Source of the DNA: SIG565 sp045650565
GTDB taxonomy: Bacteria > Bacillota > Clostridia > Oscillospirales > Acutalibacteraceae
Assembly: GCA_045650565.1 (NCBI GenBank)
Contig: JAZRRG010000044.1
Coordinates: forward strand, 85,500 to 149,499
Length of the DNA stretch: 64,000 nt
Direction of reading: 5' to 3'
Both the position numbers and the translations under genes were made by a program. Below, in pieces: positions 15,953 to 25,580 of the stretch. A model generated the notes under the pieces. It ran no database searches. It saw only the letters and a list, made by a program, of their open reading frames with translations, and was not told where the DNA came from. Position 1 is the stretch's first letter; each line of letters begins with the position of its first letter.

Positions 15953-16798
15953 TTATACGCCCGAATATGCCGCAAAGCCCGCATCAACCGGTAATACTAC
16001 ACCCGTTATTGCACTGGCTGATTTATCATCACACAAGAAAAGCGTTGCACCGATGAGCTCCTCGCCATTAACAAAGCGGTTTGTTGGAGTGCCGTTTAAT
16101 ATCTTTTTGCTTCTGGCGGTTGGTGTGCCGTCTTCGCTAAAAAGCAGCGCCCTATTTTGTGCCGATACCAAGAAGCCGGGGGCTATTGCATTACAACGAA
16201 TACCCGTACCTGCAAAGTGGGTTGCAAGCCACTGTCTAAAGTTTGAAATACCCGCCTTTGCCGCCGAATATGCAGGAATTTTTGTAAGAGGTGTGTAGGC
16301 GTTCATAGATGAAATATTCAAAATGCTGCCACACCTTTTATCAACCATATCACGAGCAAAAACCTGTGTGGGTAAGAGTGTGCCTTGGAAGTTGAGTTTG
16401 AAGACAAAATCAACCCCGTCGGCCTCTAAATCAAAGAAGGTTTTACTGTTTTCGGTTGCCTCGTGCTGATACTCGTTATCGGTTGTGGCTCTCGGATTAT
16501 TGCCACCCGCACCGTTTACCAATATATCACACGGACCTAAATCTGCTAACACCTTACCGTGTACATCCTTTAGCTGCTCGGTATCCAATACATTTGCTTT
16601 ATAGCCCTTACAGATATAACCCTCTGCCTTTAATTCATCGGCTAATTTTTTAACCGCTTCCTCGTTTAAGTCGAGCGCCGCTACCTTGGCGCCGCACTGT
16701 GCAAAGGCACGAGCCATAGTGCCGCAAATGAGTCCACCTGCACCTGTCACTACAACTACCTTGCCGCTATAATCTATATTAAGTGGTAAATTCAACAT
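15953..16798 (-). CDS. SDR-family oxidoreductase, probable D-fructuronate (mannonate) reductase
   Basis: The 281-aa protein has the Rossmann glycine motif in VVTGAGGLICGTMARAFA (about residues 17-34), NGAGG (about 95), and the catalytic Ser/Tyr-x-x-x-Lys in ISSMNAY...AYSAAKAG. It matches the short-chain type that replaces classical UxuB in Bacillus (YjmF-like), reducing fructuronate to mannonate with NAD(P)H. It is the last gene of the AraC-uxaC-uxuA operon, 12 bp after uxuA, which supports this role. GGAGAGGGAG precedes the ATG. A general sugar-alcohol dehydrogenase is the alternative. Confidence 0.85.
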   Translation of the reverse strand: MLNLPLNIDYSGKVVVVTGAGGLICGTMARAFAQCGAKVAALDLNEEAVKKLADELKAEGYICKGYKANVLDTEQLKDVHGKVLADLGPCDILVNGAGGNNPRATTDNEYQHEATENSKTFFDLEADGVDFVFKLNFQGTLLPTQVFARDMVDKRCGSILNISSMNAYTPLTKIPAYSAAKAGISNFRQWLATHFAGTGIRCNAIAPGFLVSAQNRALLFSEDGTPTARSKKILNGTPTNRFVNGEELIGATLFLCDDKSASAITGVVLPVDAGFAAYSGV

Positions 16799-16810
16799 AT
16801 CTCCCTCTCC

Positions 16811-17860
16811 TTACTTTTCAATAATTCCACCGTTGGCTTCAATAAGTCCGTTTATATATGCGCTGCCGAGCGCTCTATCAAACAGTCCATAACCGGGTTT
16901 GCCGCTTTCTCCCCAAATCATTCTACCGTGGTCGGGGCGGAAATATCCGTTAAAGCCCGCTTTAACAAGTGCTTTAATAATGGCATTCATATCAAGTGAG
17001 CCCTCTCTTGTTAAATGTCCCGATTCCTCGAACGAGGTGTCCTCAAGAATCTTCACATTACGAAGGTGCATAAAACCGATTCGATTCATCGATGCATATT
17101 TTTCTACCATTTTCGGTATATCATTTTGCGGTGCGCAACCCAATGAGCCGGTGCAAAGACAAAGTGTGTTTGCGGGGGAATCAACCAGCTTTAAGAATCT
17201 ATCTAGATTCTTTTCATCTGTAATAATTCTCGGTATGCCAAAAATCGGATACGGCGGGTCATCGGGATGTATGGACATAACAACGCCGCACTCCTCGGCT
17301 ACCGGAATAACTGCCTTTAAGAAATATTCAAGATTTTTCCAAAGACCCTCTTCACCAAGAACGGCATAAGCCGAAATCAGCTCTCTAACCTCATCCTGTG
17401 TATAGCTTGAATCCCAACCGGGAAGATGAATATCATCTTTTAATGGGTCGAGTCCCTTCATCTGCTGCCAATACATAACTAAACTTGTTGAACCGTCAGC
17501 CGCTGGTTTATCAAGCTGTGTTCTTGTCCAGTCAAACACCGGCATAAAGTTGTAGGTAACACATTTTACACCGTGTTTTGCACAGCGGCGGATGTTCTCA
17601 CAATAGTTTTCGATGTGCCTATCCCTTTCGGGCTTTCCGAGTTTGATTTCCTCGGTTACGGGAATGGACTCCACCACATCAAAAACGAGTCCGTTTTCAC
17701 GGCAGCGGTCGGCTATATGCTTAATGCTTTCCTCCGGCCATACTTCACCCGGCTTTACATCGTAAACTGCCGACACAATTGACCTCATACCAGGAATCTG
17801 TCGAATATATTCAAGTGTTACGGGGTCAGAATCACCATACCAACGAAATGAACTTTTCAT
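16811..17860 (-). CDS. uxuA: Mannonate dehydratase
   Basis: 349 aa, the short Gram-positive form of UxuA. It begins MKSSFRWYGDSDPV and contains CVTYNFMPVFDWTRTQL, MSIHPDDPPYPIFGIPRI (metal-ligand region), LCLCTGSLG and FRPDHGRMIWGE, all diagnostic. The enzyme dehydrates D-mannonate to 2-keto-3-deoxygluconate. I chose the ATG at 17860 because GGAGGTAG lies just upstream; the longer in-frame start at 17899 would overlap uxaC. It lies 13 bp after uxaC in one operon. Confidence 0.95.
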   Translation of the reverse strand: MKSSFRWYGDSDPVTLEYIRQIPGMRSIVSAVYDVKPGEVWPEESIKHIADRCRENGLVFDVVESIPVTEEIKLGKPERDRHIENYCENIRRCAKHGVKCVTYNFMPVFDWTRTQLDKPAADGSTSLVMYWQQMKGLDPLKDDIHLPGWDSSYTQDEVRELISAYAVLGEEGLWKNLEYFLKAVIPVAEECGVVMSIHPDDPPYPIFGIPRIITDEKNLDRFLKLVDSPANTLCLCTGSLGCAPQNDIPKMVEKYASMNRIGFMHLRNVKILEDTSFEESGHLTREGSLDMNAIIKALVKAGFNGYFRPDHGRMIWGESGKPGYGLFDRALGSAYINGLIEANGGIIEK

Positions 17861-17873
17861 CGCTCTACCTCCA

Positions 17874-19265
17874 TTAAATATTAAAATATCTCTTTGCATT
17901 GTTAGTACAAATATCTTTTATCAATTCTCCTGCAAATTCTATATCACACGGATACTCGCCGTTTTCTATCCAAGTTCCGATTAAATTGCACAAAATTCTG
18001 CGGAAATACTCGTGCCTTGCATAGCTTAAAAACGAGCGACTATCGGTAAGCATTCCTATAAAGTTTCCAAGCACCGATAGGTTGGCAAGACTTGTCAGTT
18101 GCTTTATCATACCTGTTTTGTTATCATTGAACCACCAAGCAGAGCCGTGCTGTATTTTACCTACAACCTCACTGCCCTGGAAAGCACCGAGCAGAGTATC
18201 TATCCACTCATCATCCGCAGGGTTTAAGCTATATAAAATAGTTTTAGGTAGCTTGTTATCCTTTTCAAGTGCATCCATCACCTTATAAAGTGCGGCGCAG
18301 CTATCGGTAACTGCCATTGAGTCAAAGCCCGTATCGGCTCCGAGTTCATCAAAACGGCGACTGTTGGGGTTTCGCATACAGCTAAAATGCAGCTGCATTA
18401 CCCAGCCGTATTTGGCATATTCCCTACCGCAGTGAAGCAGCAGCGCCGTAGCATACGCCTCGGCTTCCTGTCTGGTTACGGTACCGCCCGATAAGGCAGT
18501 TTTTAAAGTTTCGTTTATCTCACTGTCACTCGCTTCACGGAACATCACATAGTCGAGTCCGTGGTCGGATGCACGGCATAAATTTTCATCAAAGTATTTA
18601 ATTCTCTCACTTAATGCACGTTTTACATCATCTAATGTTTGAATTTTAAAGCCGACCGTATCGCACAGCTTTTTAATATAATCGGCAAACCCTGCTTTGT
18701 TTATATTAAGCAGAGGGTCGGGACGAAAAGAGGGGCAAACTTTAGTTTTAAGCCCTTCCTCCCTTAATTTTTTGTGATAATACAAATCACTGCATGGGTC
18801 ATCGGTTGTGCCTATCATAGCCACATTGCTTTTGGCTATAAGCGTGCGTGCCGACATATTCTTTAATTTTTCGGTTGTGAGAAGCCAAACCTCTTTGGCT
18901 GTGTCGGCATTTAAAACACCCTCAAACCCAAAGTAGTTTTTTAGCTCCAAATGGCACCAATGATACATCGGGTTACCAATGCATCTTGGCAAACACTCGG
19001 CAAATTTTACGAATTTGTCATAGTCGGGCGCACTTCCCGTAATATACTCCTCATCTACACCGCACGAGCGCATAATTCTCCATTTATAATGGTCGCCGCC
19101 GAGCCATACCTGTGTAATGTTTTCAAATTTACGGTCCTCAAATATTTCCTTTGGGTCGATATGGCAATGATAATCTAAAATCGGCATATTCTCAGCATAG
19201 CCGTGATAGAGCTCTTTTGCCGTTTCGCAAGATAGTAAAAAATCGTTATCTAAAAATTGTTTCAT
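17874..19265 (-). CDS. uxaC: Glucuronate (uronate) isomerase
   Basis: 463 aa, the normal length. It contains MPILDYHCHIDPKEI near residue 28, a TIM-barrel metal site, then LGGDHYKWRIMR, MIGTTDDPC and QLHFSCMRNPNSRRFDELGADTGFDS in split blocks typical of UxaC. It interconverts D-glucuronate with fructuronate and galacturonate with tagaturonate. It is preceded after 12 bp by the AraC regulator and followed by uxuA, so it catalyses the first step of the pathway encoded here. Confidence 0.96.
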   Translation of the reverse strand: MKQFLDNDFLLSCETAKELYHGYAENMPILDYHCHIDPKEIFEDRKFENITQVWLGGDHYKWRIMRSCGVDEEYITGSAPDYDKFVKFAECLPRCIGNPMYHWCHLELKNYFGFEGVLNADTAKEVWLLTTEKLKNMSARTLIAKSNVAMIGTTDDPCSDLYYHKKLREEGLKTKVCPSFRPDPLLNINKAGFADYIKKLCDTVGFKIQTLDDVKRALSERIKYFDENLCRASDHGLDYVMFREASDSEINETLKTALSGGTVTRQEAEAYATALLLHCGREYAKYGWVMQLHFSCMRNPNSRRFDELGADTGFDSMAVTDSCAALYKVMDALEKDNKLPKTILYSLNPADDEWIDTLLGAFQGSEVVGKIQHGSAWWFNDNKTGMIKQLTSLANLSVLGNFIGMLTDSRSFLSYARHEYFRRILCNLIGTWIENGEYPCDIEFAGELIKDICTNNAKRYFNI

Positions 19266-19277
19266 CGTTTTTCCCCT

Positions 19278-20498
19278 TTACTGTTTTACCGATTCTCTAT
19301 ATTCCTTGGGGGTTTTACCCGTATGCTTTTTAAACACCTTTGAAAAATACTGCACATCCATTATACCGCAGTGCAGTGCAACGGTTTGTATTTGCAGCCG
19401 TGTTGTGCCCAGAAGCCGCATGGCTTGTTTTATGCGCTCCTCGGTTATATATTGGGTAACCGTTTTGCCTGTTTCCTTTTTAAAAACTGCCGATAAATAC
19501 CCTGCGCTGATATTTTGTGCCGCAGCTAAAGTACTCAAGCTTAAATCAGCAGATAAATCGGTATGAATATAAACTACCGCCTTTTGCACTGTGGCGGAAT
19601 AGTTTTTAACCGAGTGCTTACGCACAAGTCTACAATACGAACGGAACATTTCAGGCATTAGCTCCTGACCCTCTTTGGTTGTAGAGAGCTTTTCTATTTT
19701 TGCGGCAAAATCCGATGATATATCGTTTAAATGCACAGGATGAACGCCGCCGCCCTCGGCTGCCTTACGCAAAAGCGTATTCATTATAATGCAGTAATTT
19801 TTAAGATTGCGCAGCGGGTCGGTAAGCCGCTTTTCAAACATATTTGCCGAAAAGGTGGAAGAAAACAGTGATACCTTTTGCGTCTGTCCGTTTGCCACCG
19901 CCTGCATAAGCTCATTTTCAAAGGCGTAGCGCTTCTCCATAAGCTGCATATTGAGTAATATTTCATTATTGTGAACATTGCTTTTATTAAGCGGTAAAAT
20001 ATTATCGAAGTTGTCATAGGTTATTTCCTCTACCGAATAGGCACCGACACCGCCCCAAATATGCTCAGCAAAGCTTTCCAGCATATAAAATACTGCACTT
20101 GTTTCCTCGATAATTGGTATGCTGCTATAATAACTCTCAAGCAGTTTAAAGTTTTGTGGGGGAACCGAGTATTTCTCCCCTATCTCGAGTATCTTGCTTT
20201 GGGGTAAGCTTTGTGGCATATACGGTCCTATAACCATAAGCGTTGACTCACTCATTTGCGGTAAAAGAAGAAGTATATAATCAAATTCAAAGGGTGTTTC
20301 CAATTTATATATGGTGAATGGCTTTATAGAGGATATAAACCCATATAGTGTGCCTTCATCCTTTATTTCACCAAACAGCCCTTTAAATCCATTATCAAAG
20401 ATTTTTTCGGGGGATTTCTCATAGTCAATAAACGATATCTGCAAACGACTCTTTTTTAGCGTCGAGCATAAAAAACGCAGTTCGTTCTCGTAAAACAC
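19278..20498 (-). CDS. AraC-family regulator of the hexuronate locus
   Basis: The last 100 residues hold two helix-turn-helix units: LSLSTLAAAQNISAGYLSAV and IQTVALHCGIMDVQYFSKVF, followed by the AraC signature KHTGKTPKEYR. The roughly 300-residue N-terminal part is probably the sensor domain; I do not recognise it. The GTG at 20498 has GGGGG 7 bp upstream and gives 406 aa; the frame extends to a TTG at 20525. It heads the uxaC-uxuA-SDR operon and is divergent from the symporter and GH2 genes, so it probably activates both in response to a uronate. Confidence 0.85.
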   Translation of the reverse strand: MFYENELRFLCSTLKKSRLQISFIDYEKSPEKIFDNGFKGLFGEIKDEGTLYGFISSIKPFTIYKLETPFEFDYILLLLPQMSESTLMVIGPYMPQSLPQSKILEIGEKYSVPPQNFKLLESYYSSIPIIEETSAVFYMLESFAEHIWGGVGAYSVEEITYDNFDNILPLNKSNVHNNEILLNMQLMEKRYAFENELMQAVANGQTQKVSLFSSTFSANMFEKRLTDPLRNLKNYCIIMNTLLRKAAEGGGVHPVHLNDISSDFAAKIEKLSTTKEGQELMPEMFRSYCRLVRKHSVKNYSATVQKAVVYIHTDLSADLSLSTLAAAQNISAGYLSAVFKKETGKTVTQYITEERIKQAMRLLGTTRLQIQTVALHCGIMDVQYFSKVFKKHTGKTPKEYRESVKQ

Positions 20499-20628
20499 CT
20501 CTACACCCCCATACAAAATGAACAAATTTATCCACTTCTTTTAATTATTTTATTACATATTTTAGTTAATTTCAATAGGTAATTTATTAAAATAATTAAA
20601 ATATTCCAAGTTTTAATTAAATTTTTAC

Positions 20629-20657
20629 TCACAAATATCTGTGAAAGGTTTTATAAT
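20629..20657 (+). promoter_or_regulatory. Symporter promoter with overlapping operator dyad
   Basis: The perfect dyad TCACA-N6-TGTGA (20629-20644) lies where the -35 element should be, 7 bp before TATAAT (20652-20657). No good -35 hexamer is present, consistent with activator dependence. Whether AraC or a Crp-like protein binds is unknown. The rest of 20499-20708 is AT-rich with no gene. Confidence 0.55.
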
Positions 20658-20708
20658 AGATTTGTAAGATTTTAAAGTTATATTCTTACAGAAAGAAGGA
20701 TGGAGAAA

Positions 20709-22139
20709 ATGAGTAAACAACCAAAACTCGACTCTAATGGCTTCCGCAAATTCGGCATCCGTGACAGTATCGCTTATGCCGCCGGTGACCTTGCCTGCAA
20801 CATGAGCTTTGCGCTTAAAGGCACTATGTCAATTTTCTGGACACAGTTTATGGGTATGGACCTGTGGTATGCACTGCTTTTAATCATAGTGCAGGTATGG
20901 GATGCCATAAATGACCCGCTTATCGGTTCTATTATTGATGCTGACAGACATCAGTATAAGAAAAACAAGTTCCTTACATACATTTGGGCCGGTTCTCTCG
21001 GACTTATTATAGGTGGCGCTTGTTGTTTCTTGCCTTTCCCCAATGCGCCTACTTGGGCTAAGTTCATAATCTTTATTGCAGGTTATGTTGTTTGGGATGC
21101 TTTCTATACTGTAGCAAACGTTCCTTACGGCTCACTCTTGTCGCTCATTTCTAACGATGTTAAGGACAGAGCTTCTCTCTCAGCTTGGCGTTCAATCGGT
21201 TCCATCTTCGGCAATATGCTCCCGATGGTAATTCTTCCCTTTATTATTTATGACAGCAATAACAACCTCATTGGTGAGCGTGTATTTATAGCTGCTCTTA
21301 TTATGGGTGTGCTTGGTTTCTTCTGCTTCCAGTTTATGATTAAAAACACTGAAATCCGTGTTGAAACCAACGTAACACTCAATGAAGATGCACCAAAATT
21401 TAATGTATTTAAGGCATTTGGTAACTTTATAAAGAACCGCCCCGCAGTTGGCGCTACAGTTGCCGCTATGGGTATGTTCATCGGTATGCAGGGCGCTACC
21501 ACCGCTGTTACCGTTATCTTCCAGTCCTATTTCAAAAACGTTCAGATTTCGGGTATAGTTCAGCTCTTTGCTATGATTCCGATAGTTGTATTTACTCCTC
21601 TTGCTCGTAAGATGGTTGCTAAATACGGTAAAAAAGAGCTTGCAACATTTGGCTCTATCGTTTCAATTATCGCAGGTCTGGGTCTATTTATCATTACGCC
21701 TAACAACACAGGCCTCGACCTTATAATTTATATTGTTTGTCAACTATTCTTCTCATTAGGCCTTGGTATCTATTCTACGGTATCTTGGGCTATGATGGGT
21801 GATGCTATCGACTATAATGAGTGGAAATTCGGCACTCGTGAAGAGGGCGTTGTTTATTCGCTCCATTCGTTCTTCCGTAAGTTAGCACAGGGTATTGGTC
21901 CCTCGCTCGTGCTTATCATCATGGTTGCTTTCGGATATGTTGGCGCAAATGAAGGAAATCAGCTGTGGGAAGTTGCAATTAACATGCGTTATATTGTTGC
22001 TGCAACATTCCTGTTCTCCGCTATTCTCCAGTTTATTGGTCTTGGCCTTATCTACAACCTCGATAAGAAGACCTTGGCTCAAATGAACAAAGAGCTCGGA
22101 CGTGACATCGAAGAACAAAACTCTGACAATTTAGCTTAA
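20709..22139 (+). CDS. GPH-family sugar:cation symporter (MFS_2), probable glucuronide transporter
   Basis: 476 aa with about twelve transmembrane helices. Landmarks of the glycoside-pentoside-hexuronide family include RDSIAYAAGDLACNMSF, a VWDAINDPLIGSIIDADR loop after helix 2 and MMGDAIDYNEWKFGTREEG. The family imports glucuronides, melibiose, xylosides and similar sugars with protons or sodium. I prefer the ATG at 20709 (AAGGA 9 bp upstream) over 20700, where the ribosome site abuts the codon. Position between the uronate operon and a GH2 gene points to glucuronide uptake, like UidB. Confidence 0.9.
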   Translation: MSKQPKLDSNGFRKFGIRDSIAYAAGDLACNMSFALKGTMSIFWTQFMGMDLWYALLLIIVQVWDAINDPLIGSIIDADRHQYKKNKFLTYIWAGSLGLIIGGACCFLPFPNAPTWAKFIIFIAGYVVWDAFYTVANVPYGSLLSLISNDVKDRASLSAWRSIGSIFGNMLPMVILPFIIYDSNNNLIGERVFIAALIMGVLGFFCFQFMIKNTEIRVETNVTLNEDAPKFNVFKAFGNFIKNRPAVGATVAAMGMFIGMQGATTAVTVIFQSYFKNVQISGIVQLFAMIPIVVFTPLARKMVAKYGKKELATFGSIVSIIAGLGLFIITPNNTGLDLIIYIVCQLFFSLGLGIYSTVSWAMMGDAIDYNEWKFGTREEGVVYSLHSFFRKLAQGIGPSLVLIIMVAFGYVGANEGNQLWEVAINMRYIVAATFLFSAILQFIGLGLIYNLDKKTLAQMNKELGRDIEEQNSDNLA

Positions 22140-22145
22140 TGTTTT

Positions 22146-22181
22146 AAAGTCCGATTGTCAGGCCACAATCGGACTTTTTTA
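22146..22181 (+). terminator. Terminator of the symporter gene
   Basis: AAAGTCCGATTGT-CAGGCC-ACAATCGGACTTT followed by T-run. The GH2 gene starts 24 bp later, so read-through may feed it. Confidence 0.85.
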
Positions 22182-22204
22182 TATATTTTTTCGGAGGAAA
22201 ATAA

Positions 22205-24466
22205 ATGAGAAACATTTTAAACCTAAATGCAAATTGGTTGTTCAAAAAGGACACAACCGATATCACCTGTAAAGATTGCGAGGCCATAAATCTTCCGCAC
22301 TCTTGGAATGCCGAGGACGGTATGGATGGCGGTAACGATTATTTCCGTGGCTCGTGTCTTTACACTAAGACATTGAATAAATCGGAGCTTCCCGCTGCCG
22401 ACCTTTATTACCTTGAGTTTCGTGGAACAAATTCTTCCGCCGACCTTTTTGTAAACGGTGAAAAATTAGCGCACCACGATGGCGGTTATTCCACCTGGCG
22501 AGTAAACATTACCGACCATATAACCGAGCAAACCGAAATTGCACTTATCGTTGATAACACCGCTAACGATACCGTTTATCCACAGATGGCGGACTTTACC
22601 TTCTACGGTGGTATCTACCGTGATGTTAACTTAATTTGCGTAAATAATAGTCACTTTGACCTTGACTACTACGGTGGTCCCGGCTTTATGATTACACCGA
22701 CAGTTGAGGGCAAAAATGCAACCGTTGAGGTTGAAGCTTTTGTTAAAAATCTAACCGATAATCAAAAATTGGTTTATACCATTTATGATAAGGAAGAAAA
22801 AGAGCTTTTAAAAACCGAAGCAACCGATACAAAGGTTCTCTTTGAAATTAAAGATGTTCACCTTTGGCACGGACGTCGTGACCCCTATCTTTACTGCTGT
22901 GAAGTAGAGATTACCGAAAACGGTGAGGTAATAGATAATGTTTGCAGCCGTTTTGGTTGCCGCAGCTTTAAGATTGATGCCGACAACGGCTTTATCTTAA
23001 ACGGTGAGGAATATCCGCTTCGTGGTGTATCACGCCATCAAGACCGTTGGGGCTTTGGTAACGCCCTGCTGCCCGAACACCACACCGAAGATATGGATTT
23101 AATTTGCGAGGTTGGTGCTACAACAATTCGTTTGGCACACTACCAGCACGACCAGTACTTCTATGACCTGTGTGATGAGCGTGGTATGGTTATTTGGGCT
23201 GAAATTCCCTATATTTCGAAGCATATGCCAACAGGCCGTGAGAACACTATTTCTCAAATGAAGGAGCTTGTAATCCAAAACTACAACCATCCGTCAATCG
23301 TAGTTTGGGGACTTTCTAACGAAATTTCTATTGGCGGCTCGGATGATGATTTGCTCGAAAATCATAGAATACTTAACGACCTTGTTCACGATTTAGACAA
23401 GACAAGACTCACCACCATTGCTGCCGTTTCAATGTGCAAAATGGATGACCCGTATTTGCTTATTCCCGATGTTGTTTCCTACAACCATTACTTTGGTTGG
23501 TACGGTGGTGATACATCTATGAACGGACCTTGGTTTGATAAGTTCCATGCAATGCACCCTACCATTCCGATAGGTTGCTCCGAATACGGCTGTGAGGCAC
23601 TTAACTGGCATACCTCCGAGCCCAAGCAGGGCGACTACACCGAGGAGTATCAGGCATACTACCATGAGGAGCTTATTAAGCAGCTGTTTACCCGTAAATA
23701 TATGTGGGCAACACATGTTTGGAATATGTTCGACTTTGGCGCCGATGCTCGAAACGAGGGTGGTGAGAACGGACAAAACCATAAGGGTCTTGTAACCATT
23801 GACCGCAAATATAAGAAGGATTCCTTCTATGCATACAAGGCGTGGTTATCAGATGAGCCGTTTGTGCATCTTTGCGGTAAGCGTTATATCGACCGAGTAG
23901 AAGATGTTACTAAGGTTACTGTTTACTCGAATCAGCCCGAGGTTGAGCTCTTTGTAAACGGAGAGAGCATAGGTAAGAAAACCGCCGATGACCACTTCTT
24001 CTATTTTGAGGTTAAAAATGAGGGAGAAAGCACCATCACAGCAAAGTCGGGAGAACTGATCGATGAAGGTACTATCCGCAAGGTAGAAGAGCGTAATATG
24101 GACTATGTGCTCGTAGAAAAGGGTGCCGTTCTTAACTGGTTTGATATTGATGCCCCCGAGGGTCGTTTCTCGCTTAATGATAAGATTTCCGATATTATGG
24201 AGTCACCCCGTGGCAAGCTTTGGTTTGTTGGCGTGGGCCTTAAAATCAAGAAAAAGATGGATGAGGGAAAGAAAAATAAGGATAAAAAATCAGGCGGATT
24301 TGATGTAGACCTTAAATCAGGCGACAGCGGTCTTATGCAGATGATGGGCGGCTTTACGGTACTTCGCCTGACCGGTATGATGGGTATGATGAACATAAGC
24401 TTTACCAAGGAAGAGCTCCTTAAAATGAACAAGAAGCTAAACCGCATTAAAAAACCCAAAAAATAA
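22205..24466 (+). CDS. Glycoside hydrolase family 2, probable beta-glucuronidase, with Met-rich C-terminal tail
   Basis: 753 aa. Sugar-binding jelly roll (about 1-145), immunoglobulin-like domain (about 150-255) and TIM barrel (about 260-560) are in the usual GH2 order. The acid/base is E373 in GLSNEIS and the nucleophile E460 in CSEYGCE. N525-x-K527 corresponds to the N-x-K motif that reads the glucuronate carboxylate, though some beta-galactosidases also have it. No signal peptide is present, so it acts in the cytosol. The last 75 residues are odd: a Lys-rich linker, then Met-rich helices (LMQMMGGF, TGMMGMMNISFTKEELLKMN). Context with uxaC/uxuA and the symporter favours glucuronidase over galactosidase. 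GGAGG precedes the ATG. Confidence 0.85.
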   Translation: MRNILNLNANWLFKKDTTDITCKDCEAINLPHSWNAEDGMDGGNDYFRGSCLYTKTLNKSELPAADLYYLEFRGTNSSADLFVNGEKLAHHDGGYSTWRVNITDHITEQTEIALIVDNTANDTVYPQMADFTFYGGIYRDVNLICVNNSHFDLDYYGGPGFMITPTVEGKNATVEVEAFVKNLTDNQKLVYTIYDKEEKELLKTEATDTKVLFEIKDVHLWHGRRDPYLYCCEVEITENGEVIDNVCSRFGCRSFKIDADNGFILNGEEYPLRGVSRHQDRWGFGNALLPEHHTEDMDLICEVGATTIRLAHYQHDQYFYDLCDERGMVIWAEIPYISKHMPTGRENTISQMKELVIQNYNHPSIVVWGLSNEISIGGSDDDLLENHRILNDLVHDLDKTRLTTIAAVSMCKMDDPYLLIPDVVSYNHYFGWYGGDTSMNGPWFDKFHAMHPTIPIGCSEYGCEALNWHTSEPKQGDYTEEYQAYYHEELIKQLFTRKYMWATHVWNMFDFGADARNEGGENGQNHKGLVTIDRKYKKDSFYAYKAWLSDEPFVHLCGKRYIDRVEDVTKVTVYSNQPEVELFVNGESIGKKTADDHFFYFEVKNEGESTITAKSGELIDEGTIRKVEERNMDYVLVEKGAVLNWFDIDAPEGRFSLNDKISDIMESPRGKLWFVGVGLKIKKKMDEGKKNKDKKSGGFDVDLKSGDSGLMQMMGGFTVLRLTGMMGMMNISFTKEELLKMNKKLNRIKKPKK

Positions 24467-24476
24467 AAACCGATAA

Positions 24477-24510
24477 AAAAACTCAACCGAATTTTCGGTT
24501 GAGTTTTTTG
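24477..24510. terminator. Bidirectional terminator after GH2
   Basis: AAAACTCAACCGA/TCGGTTGAGTTTT with a short loop and T-run, between convergent genes. Confidence 0.85.
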
Positions 24511-24522
24511 TTTTTAAAAATA

Positions 24523-25503
24523 TCAAACTGTCTCGTTTTCCTCGGCTGTCGGCACTTCTTCGTTTACAACATCTTCTACAGCCGTTTCCTGTACGGCGGC
24601 TACACTTTGTGCTGCCAACGCCTTTTTGGCTTTTGCCTTTTTAATAACTACATATTCTATCATAAGCACTATTGCAAAAACGAGTATTGCCGCTGTCCTT
24701 ACAATTAGTCCTGTTGTGAGGGATACCGAAAGTCTGCCAATAACGCTTCCTAACAACGCCTCGCCCTGTGCCAATTGCTCGATTGCATTTGCTCCTACAA
24801 CAAACGCCAAGCACACCAAAATGGCAATTCCCGATGCTATAAATAAATCAATTGAAAGCCATTTGATACCTTTAAAGCCAGGCAAACGGCAAACAAATAT
24901 AAGCGCCGAAAGAAGTATTAAGGTGACAATTATCGAAATCTTTATACGTGTAGCCCTACCTATAATATCAAATGCTATTTGAATTTCGGGGTTTTCCTCT
25001 ACATGCTCTTGCACCAACTCTTGCGGCTTGGGTAAAGAGTTTATAAGCTCACCCGCCTGTAAATCGATAGCTTTTTTTAATTCCTCTGCTATCTCCTGTT
25101 CGGACATATCACTCGGTGCACCTTCTATTTCCATCATAACGGCAGTCAGCTCATCAATATTATCTTCAACTATTTTCTTGAGTGCCTCTGCCGTAAGCTT
25201 GGATTCGGTGGTCTTGCCGCTTAAGGTGTTTGTAATGTCGGTTGCGTACAACTCAAAAAATTCTCTTGCGGCGTTTGTTGTCAAAATCGCCTCCATGCCC
25301 GCCTGCTCAGCAGTTTCAGACCCCTCGGTTACTATAGATGATATATCAATATCTGTAACCACTTTTGATAAATTCTTTGGGTTAAGCAGGGATAACGATG
25401 ACAAAACAATCGGCGAAACAATTAAGCTTATAACCAAAACAAAGCTTAAAATAATCGCAAAAATGATTCCCAAAACATTTAATGCTTTTTTACCGCTACT
25501 CAT
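24523..25503 (-). CDS. Membrane protein of unknown function
   Basis: 326 aa with one N-terminal transmembrane helix (about 10-35), a 140-residue, acidic, probably extracytoplasmic region rich in Glu and Ala (about 40-185), three further helices (about 190-290) and a Lys/Ala-rich cytoplasmic tail ending in an acidic stretch. The arrangement resembles clostridial envelope proteins of unknown role; no catalytic motif is visible. It has AGGAGAAAAATT before the ATG and stands alone between a terminator and the MATE gene, which lies upstream on the same strand. Confidence 0.7.
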   Translation of the reverse strand: MSSGKKALNVLGIIFAIILSFVLVISLIVSPIVLSSLSLLNPKNLSKVVTDIDISSIVTEGSETAEQAGMEAILTTNAAREFFELYATDITNTLSGKTTESKLTAEALKKIVEDNIDELTAVMMEIEGAPSDMSEQEIAEELKKAIDLQAGELINSLPKPQELVQEHVEENPEIQIAFDIIGRATRIKISIIVTLILLSALIFVCRLPGFKGIKWLSIDLFIASGIAILVCLAFVVGANAIEQLAQGEALLGSVIGRLSVSLTTGLIVRTAAILVFAIVLMIEYVVIKKAKAKKALAAQSVAAVQETAVEDVVNEEVPTAEENETV

Positions 25504-25580
25504 AATTTTTCTCCTTTTTTATACTTGACAATATTTGTATTGTTTAATTAAATTCTAATTGAGAAAAAGTAAAATGTCAA

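Noticed and set aside
22205..24466. Firm call of beta-glucuronidase from the N-x-K motif alone
   Set aside because: The motif also appears in some GH2 beta-galactosidases; the call rests mostly on gene context.
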